Origin: G963677485 sp942492855
Lineage (GTDB): Bacteria; Armatimonadota; HRBIN16
Direction: 5' to 3'
NCBI GenBank assembly: GCA_942492855.1
Contig: OW818647.1
Span: forward strand, 2,666,001-2,730,000
DNA: 64,000 nucleotides
The first letter of the stretch is position 1; each line of letters opens with the position of its first letter. The notes beneath the pieces are model-generated. The model was not told the DNA's origin, did no database searches, and was given only the letters and a program-made list of their open reading frames with translations. Positions 1-8,584 of the stretch are shown piece after piece. Both the position numbers and the translations under genes were made by a program.

Positions 1-141
1 GGGGTCGGCGATGATGTGCTGTCACCGCTCCTGGCTATGTGTACAACAGGCTTTCGGTTACTCGATCCAACAAGACCGTCACAAGGCCCATACGATACGG
101 TGTGGCGAATTCAAGACAATATGGGAAGGGATAGCGGGTGA
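1..141 (+). CDS. C-terminal end of probable AbiEi-family antitoxin (partial)
   Basis: An open frame enters from the left edge and ends at TGA 139-141, giving 46 residues including the stretch LLDPTRPSQGPYD and then WRIQDN. The stop overlaps the GTG/ATG start of the AbiEii-like gene that follows, as expected for a translationally coupled antitoxin-toxin pair. The LDPTRP..GPYD..WR ending resembles what I remember of AbiEi-type antitoxin C-termini. The N-terminal winged helix, which would settle the family, lies outside the window. The identification therefore rests mainly on position and coupling. Confidence 0.55.
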   Translation, partial: GVGDDVLSPLLAMCTTGFRLLDPTRPSQGPYDTVWRIQDNMGRDSG

Positions 142-1010
142 TGAAGCCGCTTAGGGCGAGGATTCGGGAAGCTGCGGCATCAAGCGGCATCGGAGAACAA
201 GTGGTCGAAAAGGACTACGTGTTGAGTTACATTCTGGCTGGGATTACTTCACAGCCAGAATTAGCCCGATCTTTTATCTTCAAAGGAGGTACCGCTTTAA
301 AGAAGCTGTTCTTTGGCCAATATCGTTTCTCTGAAGATCTGGACTTTTCTGCCATCGACGCGCCTTGCGGAGAGCACCTGGATTCTTCTGTGCGTCAGGC
401 TGTCCGGCATACAAGCAGCCTTTTATCAGAACATGGAGCCTTCGCACTCGAGGTAGCTCGTTATACCGAACGAGACCCACATCCGTTTGAGCAGGACGCC
501 TTCGTGATCCGTGTCCGATTTCCCTGGCATCCCAGTGCTTTATGCAGGGTAAAGCTTGAGATTAGCCAGAACGAGCTGGTAATCTTGGATCCGGATTTAC
601 GCCCGATGGTGCATGGTTATGAGGAGGACCTTTCCGTAAACGTGAGGTGCTACCAGATTGAAGAGATCGTTGCCGAAAAGCTGCGCTGTCTGTTGCAGAC
701 TCACAAGAAGCTTCTTGCTCGCGGTTGGAATCGACCTCGCGCTCGCGATTATTATGATCTATGGCGGTTACTGACCACATTTAACGAGCAGATCAACAGC
801 AATCTGGTGCCTTCGCTTCTGAAACGGAAGTGCGCGTATCGGGATGTAAGCTATTCCAACATAGATGACTTCTTCACTAAGGAGTTGATCAACGAAGCGA
901 CCACTCATTGGAACAGCAATCTTCGGCCATTTGTGTCGCAACTGCCAGCGTGCGATATCGTAATCGACAACCTTAGGGTCTTGGTGATGAACCTGCTGGA
1001 GCCGAGTTAA
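138..1010 (+). CDS. AbiEii/AbiGii-type nucleotidyltransferase toxin
   Basis: A 290-residue protein of the AbiEii family, the toxin half of type IV toxin-antitoxin and phage-abortive systems, which transfers nucleotides to RNA substrates. The nucleotidyltransferase core is visible: FKGGTALKK at residues 48-56, then RFSEDLDFS at 63-71 with the metal-binding acidic pair, then KLEISQNELV and the later EEIVAEKLRC and RDYYDLWRL segments typical of the family. The start is GTG 138 or ATG 141. Both overlap the TGA of the upstream partial gene, so translation is probably coupled. The length is normal and no key residue appears missing. The cognate antitoxin is most likely the truncated gene at the window edge. 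Confidence 0.9.
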   Translation: MMKPLRARIREAAASSGIGEQVVEKDYVLSYILAGITSQPELARSFIFKGGTALKKLFFGQYRFSEDLDFSAIDAPCGEHLDSSVRQAVRHTSSLLSEHGAFALEVARYTERDPHPFEQDAFVIRVRFPWHPSALCRVKLEISQNELVILDPDLRPMVHGYEEDLSVNVRCYQIEEIVAEKLRCLLQTHKKLLARGWNRPRARDYYDLWRLLTTFNEQINSNLVPSLLKRKCAYRDVSYSNIDDFFTKELINEATTHWNSNLRPFVSQLPACDIVIDNLRVLVMNLLEPS

Positions 1011-1290
1011 GTCCAGAAGGTGGTGTACGTTACCAGCTTTCTTGAATAGCTGGATGTATTTTGTGATGTAGGTTAGCGTACACTTTCTCTTTTGTTCAGC
1101 ACTCACCCTGCATTTAACTTCCTTGTGATAGAATTTGCAGGATACGGTGGGCAAAGACCTCTGGTAGCACAAACATGCCATAAAGGCATACCATAATACC
1201 ATGGAACAACTGCTCCCAGGGGGTGCATTGTGCTCCAGCCTGTGGTACAGATAGACGTATAGATTTTTAATGCGAGGTTTCTTGCACATC

Positions 1291-2406
1291 ATGACACACA
1301 GACAACGCGCCATGGCAATTCTGAACTACCAAAACGCGGACAGAATGCCCGTCGTTCATTTTGGATATTGGACCGAGACCCTACAAAAATGGGTGGCTGA
1401 AGGTCACCTAAAGCAGTCCGACATCGACGGCTTACATGACGGCAGCCCGGCTGATAAAGCACTGGATAAAATCATCGGCTGGGACTTCGATTGGTACAGC
1501 ACCTTCGGGCCTGCTACCGGTCTACTCCCTGGTTTTGAGCCCAGAATAATCGAGCATCTGGCTGACGGTGCTTACACCATGTTGAACCCCGATGGCATGG
1601 TTGAGCTTCACCGGCCTGGCGCAGGCAGCATCCCTGCCGAAATTGACCACACTCTGAAGGACCGCGAGGCTTGGGAAAAAGAGTACAAGTGGCGGCTTGA
1701 GTGGGACGTCACCAAGCGCGTCCATATTCCAACAGTGGAAGCCTATTCCGTAGACCCCGAATCGCGCGAGATGCCCATCGGCATCTACTGCGGCAGCCTT
1801 TACGGTCAGATTCGCAACTGGCTGGGCGTGCAGGGCATTAGTTTCCTGTATGCCGATGACGATGAGCTTTATGAAGAGATTATTGACACCGTGGGCAACC
1901 TGTGTTACCAGGGTGTCAAAGCGTGTATGGAGGCCGGTGCGAAGCCGGACTTCGGCCATTTCTGGGAAGACATCTGCTTCAAGAATGGCCCGCTGGTGCG
2001 TCCCAGCGTGTTCAGCGACTACGTGGGCAAGCACTACAAGCGCATCACCGACCTGCTGAAGTCGTATGGCGTGGAGATCGTCAGCCTGGACTGCGATGGC
2101 TGCATCGACGCACTGGTGCCGATCTGGCTTGAGAACGGGGTCAACACCATGTTCCCCATGGAAGTGGGCACCTGGAACGCCAGCATAGCCCCATGGCGTG
2201 AGAAGTATGGCCGACAGGTTCGCGGAATCGGTGGCATGAATAAAGTGGTGTTCGCCCACGATAAGGCCGCCATCGACGCCGAGATTGAACGGTTGAAGCC
2301 GTTGATGGATCTGGGCGGGTACATTCCTTGCCCTGACCACCGCATCGCACCTGACGCGAAGTTCGAGAACGTGATGTATTACGTGGAGCGTATGCACAAG
2401 CTGTAG
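1291..2406 (+). CDS. Uroporphyrinogen decarboxylase (URO-D) superfamily protein
   Basis: A 371-residue TIM-barrel protein of the URO-D/methylcobalamin:CoM methyltransferase superfamily. It opens with MTHRQRAMAILNYQNADR, the usual start of this family, and has HFGYWTE and a C-terminal GGYIPCPDHRIAPD segment. This branch is distinct from HemE of haem synthesis; members usually act as, or resemble, corrinoid-dependent methyltransferases, often near sugar-catabolism genes. ATG 1291 is preferred because it starts exactly at the conserved N-terminus and has GAGG at 1274-1277. The in-frame ATG at 1270 adds seven unconserved residues and has no Shine-Dalgarno sequence. It faces the minus-strand glycosidase island. 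The substrate is not predictable. Confidence 0.88.
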   Translation: MTHRQRAMAILNYQNADRMPVVHFGYWTETLQKWVAEGHLKQSDIDGLHDGSPADKALDKIIGWDFDWYSTFGPATGLLPGFEPRIIEHLADGAYTMLNPDGMVELHRPGAGSIPAEIDHTLKDREAWEKEYKWRLEWDVTKRVHIPTVEAYSVDPESREMPIGIYCGSLYGQIRNWLGVQGISFLYADDDELYEEIIDTVGNLCYQGVKACMEAGAKPDFGHFWEDICFKNGPLVRPSVFSDYVGKHYKRITDLLKSYGVEIVSLDCDGCIDALVPIWLENGVNTMFPMEVGTWNASIAPWREKYGRQVRGIGGMNKVVFAHDKAAIDAEIERLKPLMDLGGYIPCPDHRIAPDAKFENVMYYVERMHKL

Positions 2407-2521
2407 GTAATTCGGCTTGTTTGGCATCGCTAGACTTGGTATCTTTGGGACAAACGGCTTCAGGCTATCCGCCAGACCGGCGCGGTCTTAATCCCTGAGT
2501 AGCTGCTAGCGTCCCGTCAGA

Positions 2522-2559
2522 CCGCCCCGGACATAAGCAATCACCAATGTCCGGGGCGG
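2522..2559. terminator. 13-bp stem hairpin downstream of the URO-D gene
   Basis: Arms 2522-2534 and 2547-2559 are perfectly complementary around a 12-nt loop. The hairpin lies 115 bp downstream of the URO-D stop. It is followed by CTTTCAC, a weak T tract, so it could be a terminator or simply part of the surrounding dispersed repeats. Confidence 0.4.
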
Positions 2560-2737
2560 CTTTCACTAACCGAGCCGGTCTTGATATCTTCAGCGTGGGG
2601 CTTCAGGCTATCCGCTAGACAGGGCTGATCAATCCCGGCCCGCATCCCAGCGCAAGCTTTGAACCCCCAGCAGACGCTAGCCAACCGCCAGACCGCCCGG
2701 ACACACACATCATGTCTGTGTTGCTTTAGGATAACTT

Positions 2738-2806
2738 CTAGTGCTGGGGTTCATTGCTCATGCCGTCTCCCAACTCAAACACCGGTTTCCAGGCAAATCC
2801 GGTGTT
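2738..2806 (-). pseudogene. 3' remnant of a DUF1559 pseudopilin gene
   Basis: Reading the minus strand from 2806 gives 22 codons and a stop, with FAW.PVFELGDGMSNE. This lines up with the last residues of the intact DUF1559 gene at 6000-6680 (FAWGTVFELKDGMSNEFQY). The nucleotide match continues just past the stop. Upstream of 2806 the similarity ends abruptly and no start or prepilin helix remains. The remnant sits immediately downstream of one GH42-like copy, as the intact gene sits downstream of the other, so it looks like what is left of a duplicated GH42-DUF1559 unit. Confidence 0.75.
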
Positions 2807-2810
2807 TTTT
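2778..2810 (+). terminator. Possible rho-independent terminator
   Basis: Arms AACACCGG (2778-2785) and CCGGTGTT (2799-2806) are perfectly complementary and run into TTTT. On the plus strand this has the form of an intrinsic terminator, although it lies 370 bp beyond the nearest plus-strand gene and coincides with the DUF1559 remnant. Confidence 0.4.
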
Positions 2811-2870
2811 AGAGCCGATACGACAACCGGTATGTTGAATCATTCTTATACCATCACCCGCAAGTAGCGC

Positions 2871-4562
2871 CTACTCCCAGCGTGTCTTGCCCGTCTTCGG
2901 ATCATAGCTCAGCCAGCGGTCGGCGAACTGGGTGCGGAATTTCCCGTCTTGTTTGGGGTTCACGCCGTGCAGCTCGGGCTGGCTGGCGGCCATCTGGCGC
3001 AGCATCTGGGCGATGGCGGCACTCCAGCGCGGGATGTCGGCATCGTCTAGCCGCACAATGCGGCCACGGCCAACGGTGATGCTCTGATCTACCTTCAACT
3101 CGCCGATGGGCCAGGCGCACCCCTCCACATCGGCGAGTGGTGACCCGCCGCGGGTGATCAGCACCCCGCCTTTTTTCAGCCACTGCCACAGAAGACTGAG
3201 GCACTCTTTGGGGTAGGTCTTGCCGTTGGTGTGGATCAATACTTTGTATTGTGAGAGCCAGCCCCAGCTTATCATGTGTTCATCGACCACATCCATATCG
3301 ACGGTGGGGCGAAGGGCGTCAAACAGCTCCCACTGACCCACGGGGTATTCCGTCAAGTCGAGGGCCATCTGCGTGTTGGGGAAGATCACCGCCACGGAGA
3401 CCAGCGAGCGTTCGGTGGGCCGGCAGAAGGTGCTCCACTGCTTCGCGACATCCGGCAGCGCGTGCCAGTTTTGATAGTAGCTAAACAGCAGGTTCGCGCT
3501 CACGCTGGCATCTTCAAACAACTGCCGTTTCATCTCGGCGGACGTGAGGTCGCCGCCTGGTGGTTCCGTGCCGAAGCCGGATCCATACCGGTGGCAGACG
3601 GTGGCATGCCTCTTGTAGAACCAGTAGGCAGCAGGAACCACCCACCGGTTGAAGCTGCCGTGCGTGCTGCGCACAGTGGCGTTACCGAACTCGCCCACCG
3701 CACGGCAGAGCAGGCTGCGGTCGCAGCCATACTGCGGAAGCTCGCAGCCGTTACCCAGACCCACCTCCAGATAGGCCTTCGGGAAATACCGCCTCACTAT
3801 CTCCAGCGCCTTCACTGTGGCGTCGACCGTGCTCTGAAAATACCAAGCCATCAGATCCAGCCAACGCTGCGGGCAGCTCAGACGCTCCTCAAGGCGCATC
3901 AGCTCAAGCTGATCCCAGCGTGTGTAGCTTGTGCTCCAGCTCTGGTTCAACCGACCGAGTGAGCGGTAGCGGCGTGCCATCGCCTCCCGAAAGCTCTTGA
4001 TGGCACACGGGTCAGCACACCACATGCCGTGGTGCCAGCTATCGGAGTGCTGGGCGAACAGCTCTCCAAAGCCCGTGCCGGTGGTGAAGCCGGCGGCTCC
4101 CATTGGGAAACCGGCCTCGCCATAATCCGAGCTGGGCATGGCGACCAGTATCGTATCGATCTGGTTGCCATACTTTTTGGCCAACTGACTGTAGTAGTGG
4201 TCGTAGGCCCACCAGGTTCCAGGTGCCCACGGCGAGAGGAGGTCAACTTTCTTGCCAGTGTGCGCCTCTTCAATGGGCACATACCGGTCACTCTTGACAA
4301 ACCACTCCGGGGCATACATGACCCATGAGAACGGCAGCATTTTCTGCCGATGCGGCTTCATCAGCGCCAGCATCTTGTCGACCGATGACCAGTCCCACCG
4401 GTCTTGCTGGGGCTCCAGCTCGCGCCAGAAAAGATACGCTTCCAGATAGTCATGTCCGGGCACCATCTGGTCGGTGATCACGCCCTTGTTGTTACAGCCC
4501 GGGAATTCGGGCAGCATCAACACGCCAGAGGCGAAGTGCATTTTGTTGGGGTTATTTGGCAA
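2871..4562 (-). CDS. GH42-like glycosidase (beta-galactosidase-type), copy 1
   Basis: A 563-residue protein with a GH42-like TIM barrel: YLFWRELEP at about 43-51, APEWFV, and the segment FREAMARRYRSLGRLNQSW, which matches the GH42 pattern of a YG-L..LN.aWGT block. Likely acid/base Glu149 is in SSDYGEAGFP and likely nucleophile Glu333 is in GFGTEPPGG. The last 170 residues look like the amidotransferase-fold trimerisation domain of GH42. There is no signal peptide, so it is probably cytoplasmic. It aligns without gaps over its whole length with the protein at 6893-8584. The start is TTG at 4562, overlapping the nitrilase gene by 11 nt. It is chosen because it matches the ATG of the paralogue, which also overlaps its upstream neighbour by 11 nt. 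Residue 8 ATG is an alternative. The substrate is unknown. Confidence 0.82.
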   Translation of the reverse strand: MPNNPNKMHFASGVLMLPEFPGCNNKGVITDQMVPGHDYLEAYLFWRELEPQQDRWDWSSVDKMLALMKPHRQKMLPFSWVMYAPEWFVKSDRYVPIEEAHTGKKVDLLSPWAPGTWWAYDHYYSQLAKKYGNQIDTILVAMPSSDYGEAGFPMGAAGFTTGTGFGELFAQHSDSWHHGMWCADPCAIKSFREAMARRYRSLGRLNQSWSTSYTRWDQLELMRLEERLSCPQRWLDLMAWYFQSTVDATVKALEIVRRYFPKAYLEVGLGNGCELPQYGCDRSLLCRAVGEFGNATVRSTHGSFNRWVVPAAYWFYKRHATVCHRYGSGFGTEPPGGDLTSAEMKRQLFEDASVSANLLFSYYQNWHALPDVAKQWSTFCRPTERSLVSVAVIFPNTQMALDLTEYPVGQWELFDALRPTVDMDVVDEHMISWGWLSQYKVLIHTNGKTYPKECLSLLWQWLKKGGVLITRGGSPLADVEGCAWPIGELKVDQSITVGRGRIVRLDDADIPRWSAAIAQMLRQMAASQPELHGVNPKQDGKFRTQFADRWLSYDPKTGKTRWE

Positions 4563-5334
4563 TTGGGTCCCTCTTTATCGTATAACTGAAGCTGTGCTCA
4601 CCCACCGATGGCACTTCAACTATATATTCACCATGAGGATCAACGACTCCTGAACGTGCATTGACAGGGGCGGAATCGGCGCCGGCGGCGTTGGCCTCAA
4701 CGATGTGTATGCCCAATGACCGCGCCCACAGGGCCACGCTTGACTCATGGAAGGGCCTAAAAAACTGCTCAGTTCCGGAGTTAATGGCGTGCAGGATCAC
4801 CTCTGCCCCCATCTGTTTGAGCTGCCACGCCAGGAATGGGTTCGGAGTGGTCGTGCAGCCGGGAGTGGCCCACATGTCGTTGCAGATGAGCGCACCGAAG
4901 CGGACACCGTTCCACTCGAAGATGCGAAGAGGGCTTAGGGCATACTCAGCCATCTCACACGAATCCGGTTCGTTGAGCGGACTGCACCGGAGTATCTTTG
5001 AATGGAATCCCAGCAGCTCGCCACCAGGGGTGTATAACCTCACCTGGTTTCGGCAGACCATTTCGCCGCACTCACGTTCACGGAGGCATGTCCCTAGCGC
5101 CAGACCGACTGCACAGCGCTTAGCCTCCGATGTGACTCGCACAAGAGCTTCATTTACTTCCTGAGTGTCGAAGCCTGACCAGTAGCCTGAGAGTGAGCCC
5201 TCGGGCGTGAGCAGGAAGTCGGCGCCGTCGTCAGCCGCTTTACGGATGCCGTCGAGGATTCTGCTCTCATTTTTGGATACATCCTTGCCGATCAGCATCT
5301 GTAGTCCCGTGATGCGGAGAGTTCTCATGCTCAT
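4552..5334 (-). CDS. Carbon-nitrogen hydrolase (nitrilase superfamily)
   Basis: A 260-residue amidohydrolase that cleaves or forms non-peptide C-N bonds. The catalytic triad of the superfamily is present: Glu45 in LLTPEGSLSG, Lys113 in FHSKILR and Cys151 in LICNDMW. A late segment SGVVDPHGEYI is the usual closing strand. The start at 5334 (MSMRTLRITG) is chosen because AGGAAGG sits five nucleotides upstream and the conserved core begins there; the open frame extends further upstream without support. It lies between the small membrane protein and GH42-like copy 1, which it overlaps by 11 nt, so it is probably cotranscribed with them. The substrate is not evident; processing of an amide or N-acyl group released from the glycan is a guess from context. 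Confidence 0.88.
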   Translation of the reverse strand: MSMRTLRITGLQMLIGKDVSKNESRILDGIRKAADDGADFLLTPEGSLSGYWSGFDTQEVNEALVRVTSEAKRCAVGLALGTCLRERECGEMVCRNQVRLYTPGGELLGFHSKILRCSPLNEPDSCEMAEYALSPLRIFEWNGVRFGALICNDMWATPGCTTTPNPFLAWQLKQMGAEVILHAINSGTEQFFRPFHESSVALWARSLGIHIVEANAAGADSAPVNARSGVVDPHGEYIVEVPSVGEHSFSYTIKRDPIAK

Positions 5335-5380
5335 CACTTCCTTCCTCACATAATCGGGGCAATCACCTTTTGGGTTTAGC

Positions 5381-5956
5381 CTACTCCCCACGCCACCGGC
5401 CACGGGTTTGCGGTGGGCCAACACCGAATCGGCCCTGCTTACCTATCGATTGATGCTCCCTTAGGAACGCTCCCCAACCCCTGCTTTGTGGACGCGGTAA
5501 CTGTGTCAGGAAACACAATACAAAGAACACCAATGATGGGACGGCCAGCGTGATCAATGCGGTTGGGAATATGATGAGGAACACACCCATACGGTCTACT
5601 CCATTTGGATCATTACTCATGGCAGTGGATGCCAAATACATCGACCAACTGAAATAGATAAACAGCATCATCCCAAATAGTGGCCAGTACAACCTTAATA
5701 AACAAGCAATACTGACGATTGTCATCGCAAAAAAGGCTATATGGAATAGAGTGACAAAGCTACCTGCCGGAGGTGTCCCAACCGGCCTTAGGTTCGTTTC
5801 CGATGGTACCATGAACAAATACCAGATAAGTGCCGTTATACACCCAGTCATAAAAAGTATAAACACGTAAGCCGCCGCCAGTTTCTTATTTATGGTGATG
5901 CCATCACGCAGCGATGTGAAAATGCATGATATGGAATTCCGAATTTTATCCATCAA
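5381..5956 (-). CDS. Small membrane protein of unknown function
   Basis: 191 residues, not recognised. Four hydrophobic segments are visible, at about 27-48, 69-86, 90-108 and 124-150, so it is probably a polytopic inner-membrane protein. The C-terminal 40 residues are polar and rich in Arg and Gly. AGGAGG lies 8 nt upstream of a TTG at 5956 and 11 nt upstream of an ATG at 5953; either may start translation. It sits inside the minus-strand glycosidase island between the DUF1559 gene and the nitrilase gene. No catalytic motif is visible. Confidence 0.6.
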   Translation of the reverse strand: MMDKIRNSISCIFTSLRDGITINKKLAAAYVFILFMTGCITALIWYLFMVPSETNLRPVGTPPAGSFVTLFHIAFFAMTIVSIACLLRLYWPLFGMMLFIYFSWSMYLASTAMSNDPNGVDRMGVFLIIFPTALITLAVPSLVFFVLCFLTQLPRPQSRGWGAFLREHQSIGKQGRFGVGPPQTRGRWRGE

Positions 5957-5999
5957 GCCTGCGACCTCCTGACAAGCGATTTATATGTTCAGCTATCTT

Positions 6000-6680
6000 C
6001 TAGTACTGGAATTCATTGCTCATGCCGTCTTTTAGCTCAAATACAGTTCCCCAGGCAAATCCGATGTTCATTGCCCCGGTACCAGTATGGATGGTGGTAG
6101 GTTTACTCATGCTCACATGACCGTCATCGAAAAGTCGGATTTGATTGTCTGGCATGAAGGTGCGTGATGAACTCACTCTGGCCGAATACTGGACAGGGGT
6201 TTCTTTATCAACATAGTATGGAGCAGGTATTCCGTGCGACGAATGGAATACATCAACCATCCATATCACACCTTCGTTGTTATAAAAATCCGAACTCTTC
6301 AAGTTGAAAAAATGGGTGAGCTTATCTTCCGGCACTTTCTCCATGCCAGGAATAGCACGCACATAGGCATAGGATCCAATCATGGGCGGTCCAAACGGTT
6401 GTGTGCAGCCTTTTGTCCACTCTTTGTCGTTAGGACAGCAGGTGGGCTGTTTCTTAAGAAGATCACGTGCCACGGCGGTGTCTGGAGGTACATTGGTGCC
6501 GTAGTCATCCATGTACAACCTGAGTGCCACACCGCATTGATGAAGGTTCGAAAGACACACTACCTTCTTGCTCTTTTGCTTGGCGCCCATGATGACCGGG
6601 AATAACACTGCAGCCAACACACCAATAATGGCAATGACGACTAGCAGCTCCAGGATCGTAAAAGCCTTCCGATAGGTCAT
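6000..6680 (-). CDS. DUF1559-type pseudopilin with prepilin N-terminus
   Basis: 226 residues starting MTYRKAFTILELLVVIAI, a class III prepilin/pseudopilin N-terminus: a short basic leader, a cleavage site before the hydrophobic helix with the conserved Glu, then a soluble domain of the DUF1559 type. Such proteins are processed by prepilin peptidase and are abundant in Planctomycetota and Armatimonadota, where their role is poorly known. The start at 6680 has GGAGAG about 7 nt upstream; a GTG five codons earlier is open but unsupported. CCPNDKEW and a late FDDGHVSM segment fit the family. A 3' remnant of a second copy lies at 2738-2806. Confidence 0.85.
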   Translation of the reverse strand: MTYRKAFTILELLVVIAIIGVLAAVLFPVIMGAKQKSKKVVCLSNLHQCGVALRLYMDDYGTNVPPDTAVARDLLKKQPTCCPNDKEWTKGCTQPFGPPMIGSYAYVRAIPGMEKVPEDKLTHFFNLKSSDFYNNEGVIWMVDVFHSSHGIPAPYYVDKETPVQYSARVSSSRTFMPDNQIRLFDDGHVSMSKPTTIHTGTGAMNIGFAWGTVFELKDGMSNEFQY

Positions 6681-6892
6681 TTCTTTGCTCTCCACATATG
6701 ATCGCCAAAAAGACTAGATATCGTCCACAATTGTAACATGTATAGGCATCACAAATACTTCGTTTACACCGCGATATGCCCAAAAACAGGTATTTTTACT
6801 GTCGGAGCAATTCGCCGGTCGCCATTACCCGCCGGTCATCGGACGGATTAGACCGATGAACCCAAGAAACCCGCGTCACCCGCGAATCGGAC

Positions 6893-8584
6893 TTACTCCC
6901 AGCGCGTGCGCAGGCTGATAGGATCGAAACTCAGCCAGCCGTCGGAAAACTGCGTACGCCACTTGCCGTCCTGCTTTGGGTTCACGCCGTGGAGATCGTG
7001 CTGGCTGGCGGCCATCTGGCGCAGCATCTGCGCGATGGCGGCACTCCAGTGCAGGATGTCTGAATCGTCCAGCCGCACGATGCGGCCGCGACCTACGGTC
7101 ACGCTTTGGTCGACACTTAACTCGACGGTTGGCCAGGCGCGACCTTGAAGGTTTTTCAATGGCGCCCCGCTGAGGGTAACCAACACACCGCCTTTTTGAA
7201 TCCACTGCCATAACGCATCCAGGCACTCTTGAGGGTACACCCAGGCCGATGTGTTGATCAACACGCGGTAGTGGGGTAGAAGCCCCCAGAGAATCATGTT
7301 CTCGTCGACGACGTCCATATCCACGGTGGGACGCAGTGCATCGAATATCTCAACCTGCGCCACAGGGAACATGGCCATGTCGAGTGACATCTGGGTGTTG
7401 GGGTAGATCACGCCGACTGACACTTTGGAGCTGTCCGGCAGCCGGCACGCGTTGGACCACTGCCTAGCCATGTCGGGCAGGGCGTGCCAGTTCTGGAAGT
7501 AGGTATAAAGTAGGTTAATACCCACGCTGGAGTCCTCGAACAACTGCCGTTTCATTTCATCAGCCGTGAGGTCCCCGCCGGGTGGTTCAGTGCCGAATCC
7601 CACACCGTAGTGACGGCAAACCGGCGCCATACGCTTGTAGAACCAGTAAGCCTGTGGCGGGTTTCCGCGGTTGCAGCAGGCGTGCGTGCTGCGGATGCCA
7701 GTGTTGCCGAATTTCGACACGGCGCGGCAGATGGCGGCGCGATCCACGCCATATTGCGGCAGCTCGCATCCGTTACCCAGACCCACCTCCAGATAGGCCT
7801 TTGGGAAATGCCGTCTCACGATCTCCAGTGCCTTCACGGTGGCATCGACCGTGCTCTGAAAATACCACTCGATTTGGTCCAGCCAGCGTTGCGGGCAGCT
7901 CTTGCGTTCTTCAATGCGCATCAGCTCAAGCTGATCCCAGCGTGTGTAGCTCGTACCCCAGACCTTGTTCAGCGCACCGAGTGAGCGGTAACGGCGTGCC
8001 ATCGCCTCCTGAAAGCTCTTGATGGCACACGGGTCAGCGCACCACATGCCGTGGTGCCAGCTATCGGGCTTCTGTTTGAACAGCTCCCCAAATCCAGTGC
8101 CGGTGGTGAAGCTCTCAGCACCCAAGGGGAAACCCGCCTCGCCGTAGTCAGAGCTGGACATGGCGACCAGTATCGTATCGATCTGGTCGCCATACTTTTG
8201 CGCCATCTGCCTATAGTAGTGGTCGTAGGCCCACCAGGTGCCAGGTGCCCACGGCGAGAGAAGGTCGACCTTCTTGCCGGTGTGCGCCTCCTCAAGGGGC
8301 ACATACCGGTCGCTTCTCACGAACCACTCCGGGGCATACATGACCCACGGGAACGGCAGCATTTTCTGCCCATGTGGCGTCATCAATGCCAGCATCTTGT
8401 CGACCGATGACCAGTCCCAGCGGTCTTGTTCAGGCTCAAGCTCTCGCCAGAAGAGATACGCCTCCAGATAGTCATGACCTGGCATCAGTTGCCCGCTGAT
8501 GATACCCTCGTTGTTAGTGCCAAGGGAGCTCGGAAGGATGATGGACCCGTTCACAAACCGGATCCCACCCTTCTTAGGAGTCAT
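6893..8584 (-). CDS. GH42-like glycosidase (beta-galactosidase-type), copy 2
   Basis: A 563-residue paralogue of the protein at 2871-4562, collinear from end to end with the same likely catalytic residues (Glu149 in SSDYGEAGFP, Glu333 in GFGTEPPGG). The LNKVWGTSYTRWDQL segment is closer to the GH42 consensus than in copy 1. The main differences are at the extreme N-terminus, around 300-325, and in the C-terminal amidotransferase-like domain. ATG 8584 overlaps the end of the upstream 1048-residue gene by 11 nt, so translation is probably coupled. No signal peptide. Retention of both catalytic glutamates in both copies suggests both are active, perhaps on related substrates. Confidence 0.83.
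   Translation of the reverse strand: MTPKKGGIRFVNGSIILPSSLGTNNEGIISGQLMPGHDYLEAYLFWRELEPEQDRWDWSSVDKMLALMTPHGQKMLPFPWVMYAPEWFVRSDRYVPLEEAHTGKKVDLLSPWAPGTWWAYDHYYRQMAQKYGDQIDTILVAMSSSDYGEAGFPLGAESFTTGTGFGELFKQKPDSWHHGMWCADPCAIKSFQEAMARRYRSLGALNKVWGTSYTRWDQLELMRIEERKSCPQRWLDQIEWYFQSTVDATVKALEIVRRHFPKAYLEVGLGNGCELPQYGVDRAAICRAVSKFGNTGIRSTHACCNRGNPPQAYWFYKRMAPVCRHYGVGFGTEPPGGDLTADEMKRQLFEDSSVGINLLYTYFQNWHALPDMARQWSNACRLPDSSKVSVGVIYPNTQMSLDMAMFPVAQVEIFDALRPTVDMDVVDENMILWGLLPHYRVLINTSAWVYPQECLDALWQWIQKGGVLVTLSGAPLKNLQGRAWPTVELSVDQSVTVGRGRIVRLDDSDILHWSAAIAQMLRQMAASQHDLHGVNPKQDGKWRTQFSDGWLSFDPISLRTRWE

Larger units (their letters stand above)
2407..2870. other. 464-bp intergenic region with hairpins and dispersed repeats
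   Basis: There is no gene-length coding region. It holds a perfect 13-bp stem hairpin (2522-2559), copies of the dispersed repeat whose core reads CCGCCAGACCGGCGCGG (about 2469-2485 and a degenerate form near 2610-2700), and a short remnant of a DUF1559 gene (2738-2806). Confidence 0.7.

Noticed and set aside
768..1313. 181-residue minus-strand open frame overlapping the AbiEii 3' end and the URO-D start
   Set aside because: Composition is Cys/His-rich without any recognisable domain. It overlaps two well-supported genes on the other strand and has no ribosome-binding site.
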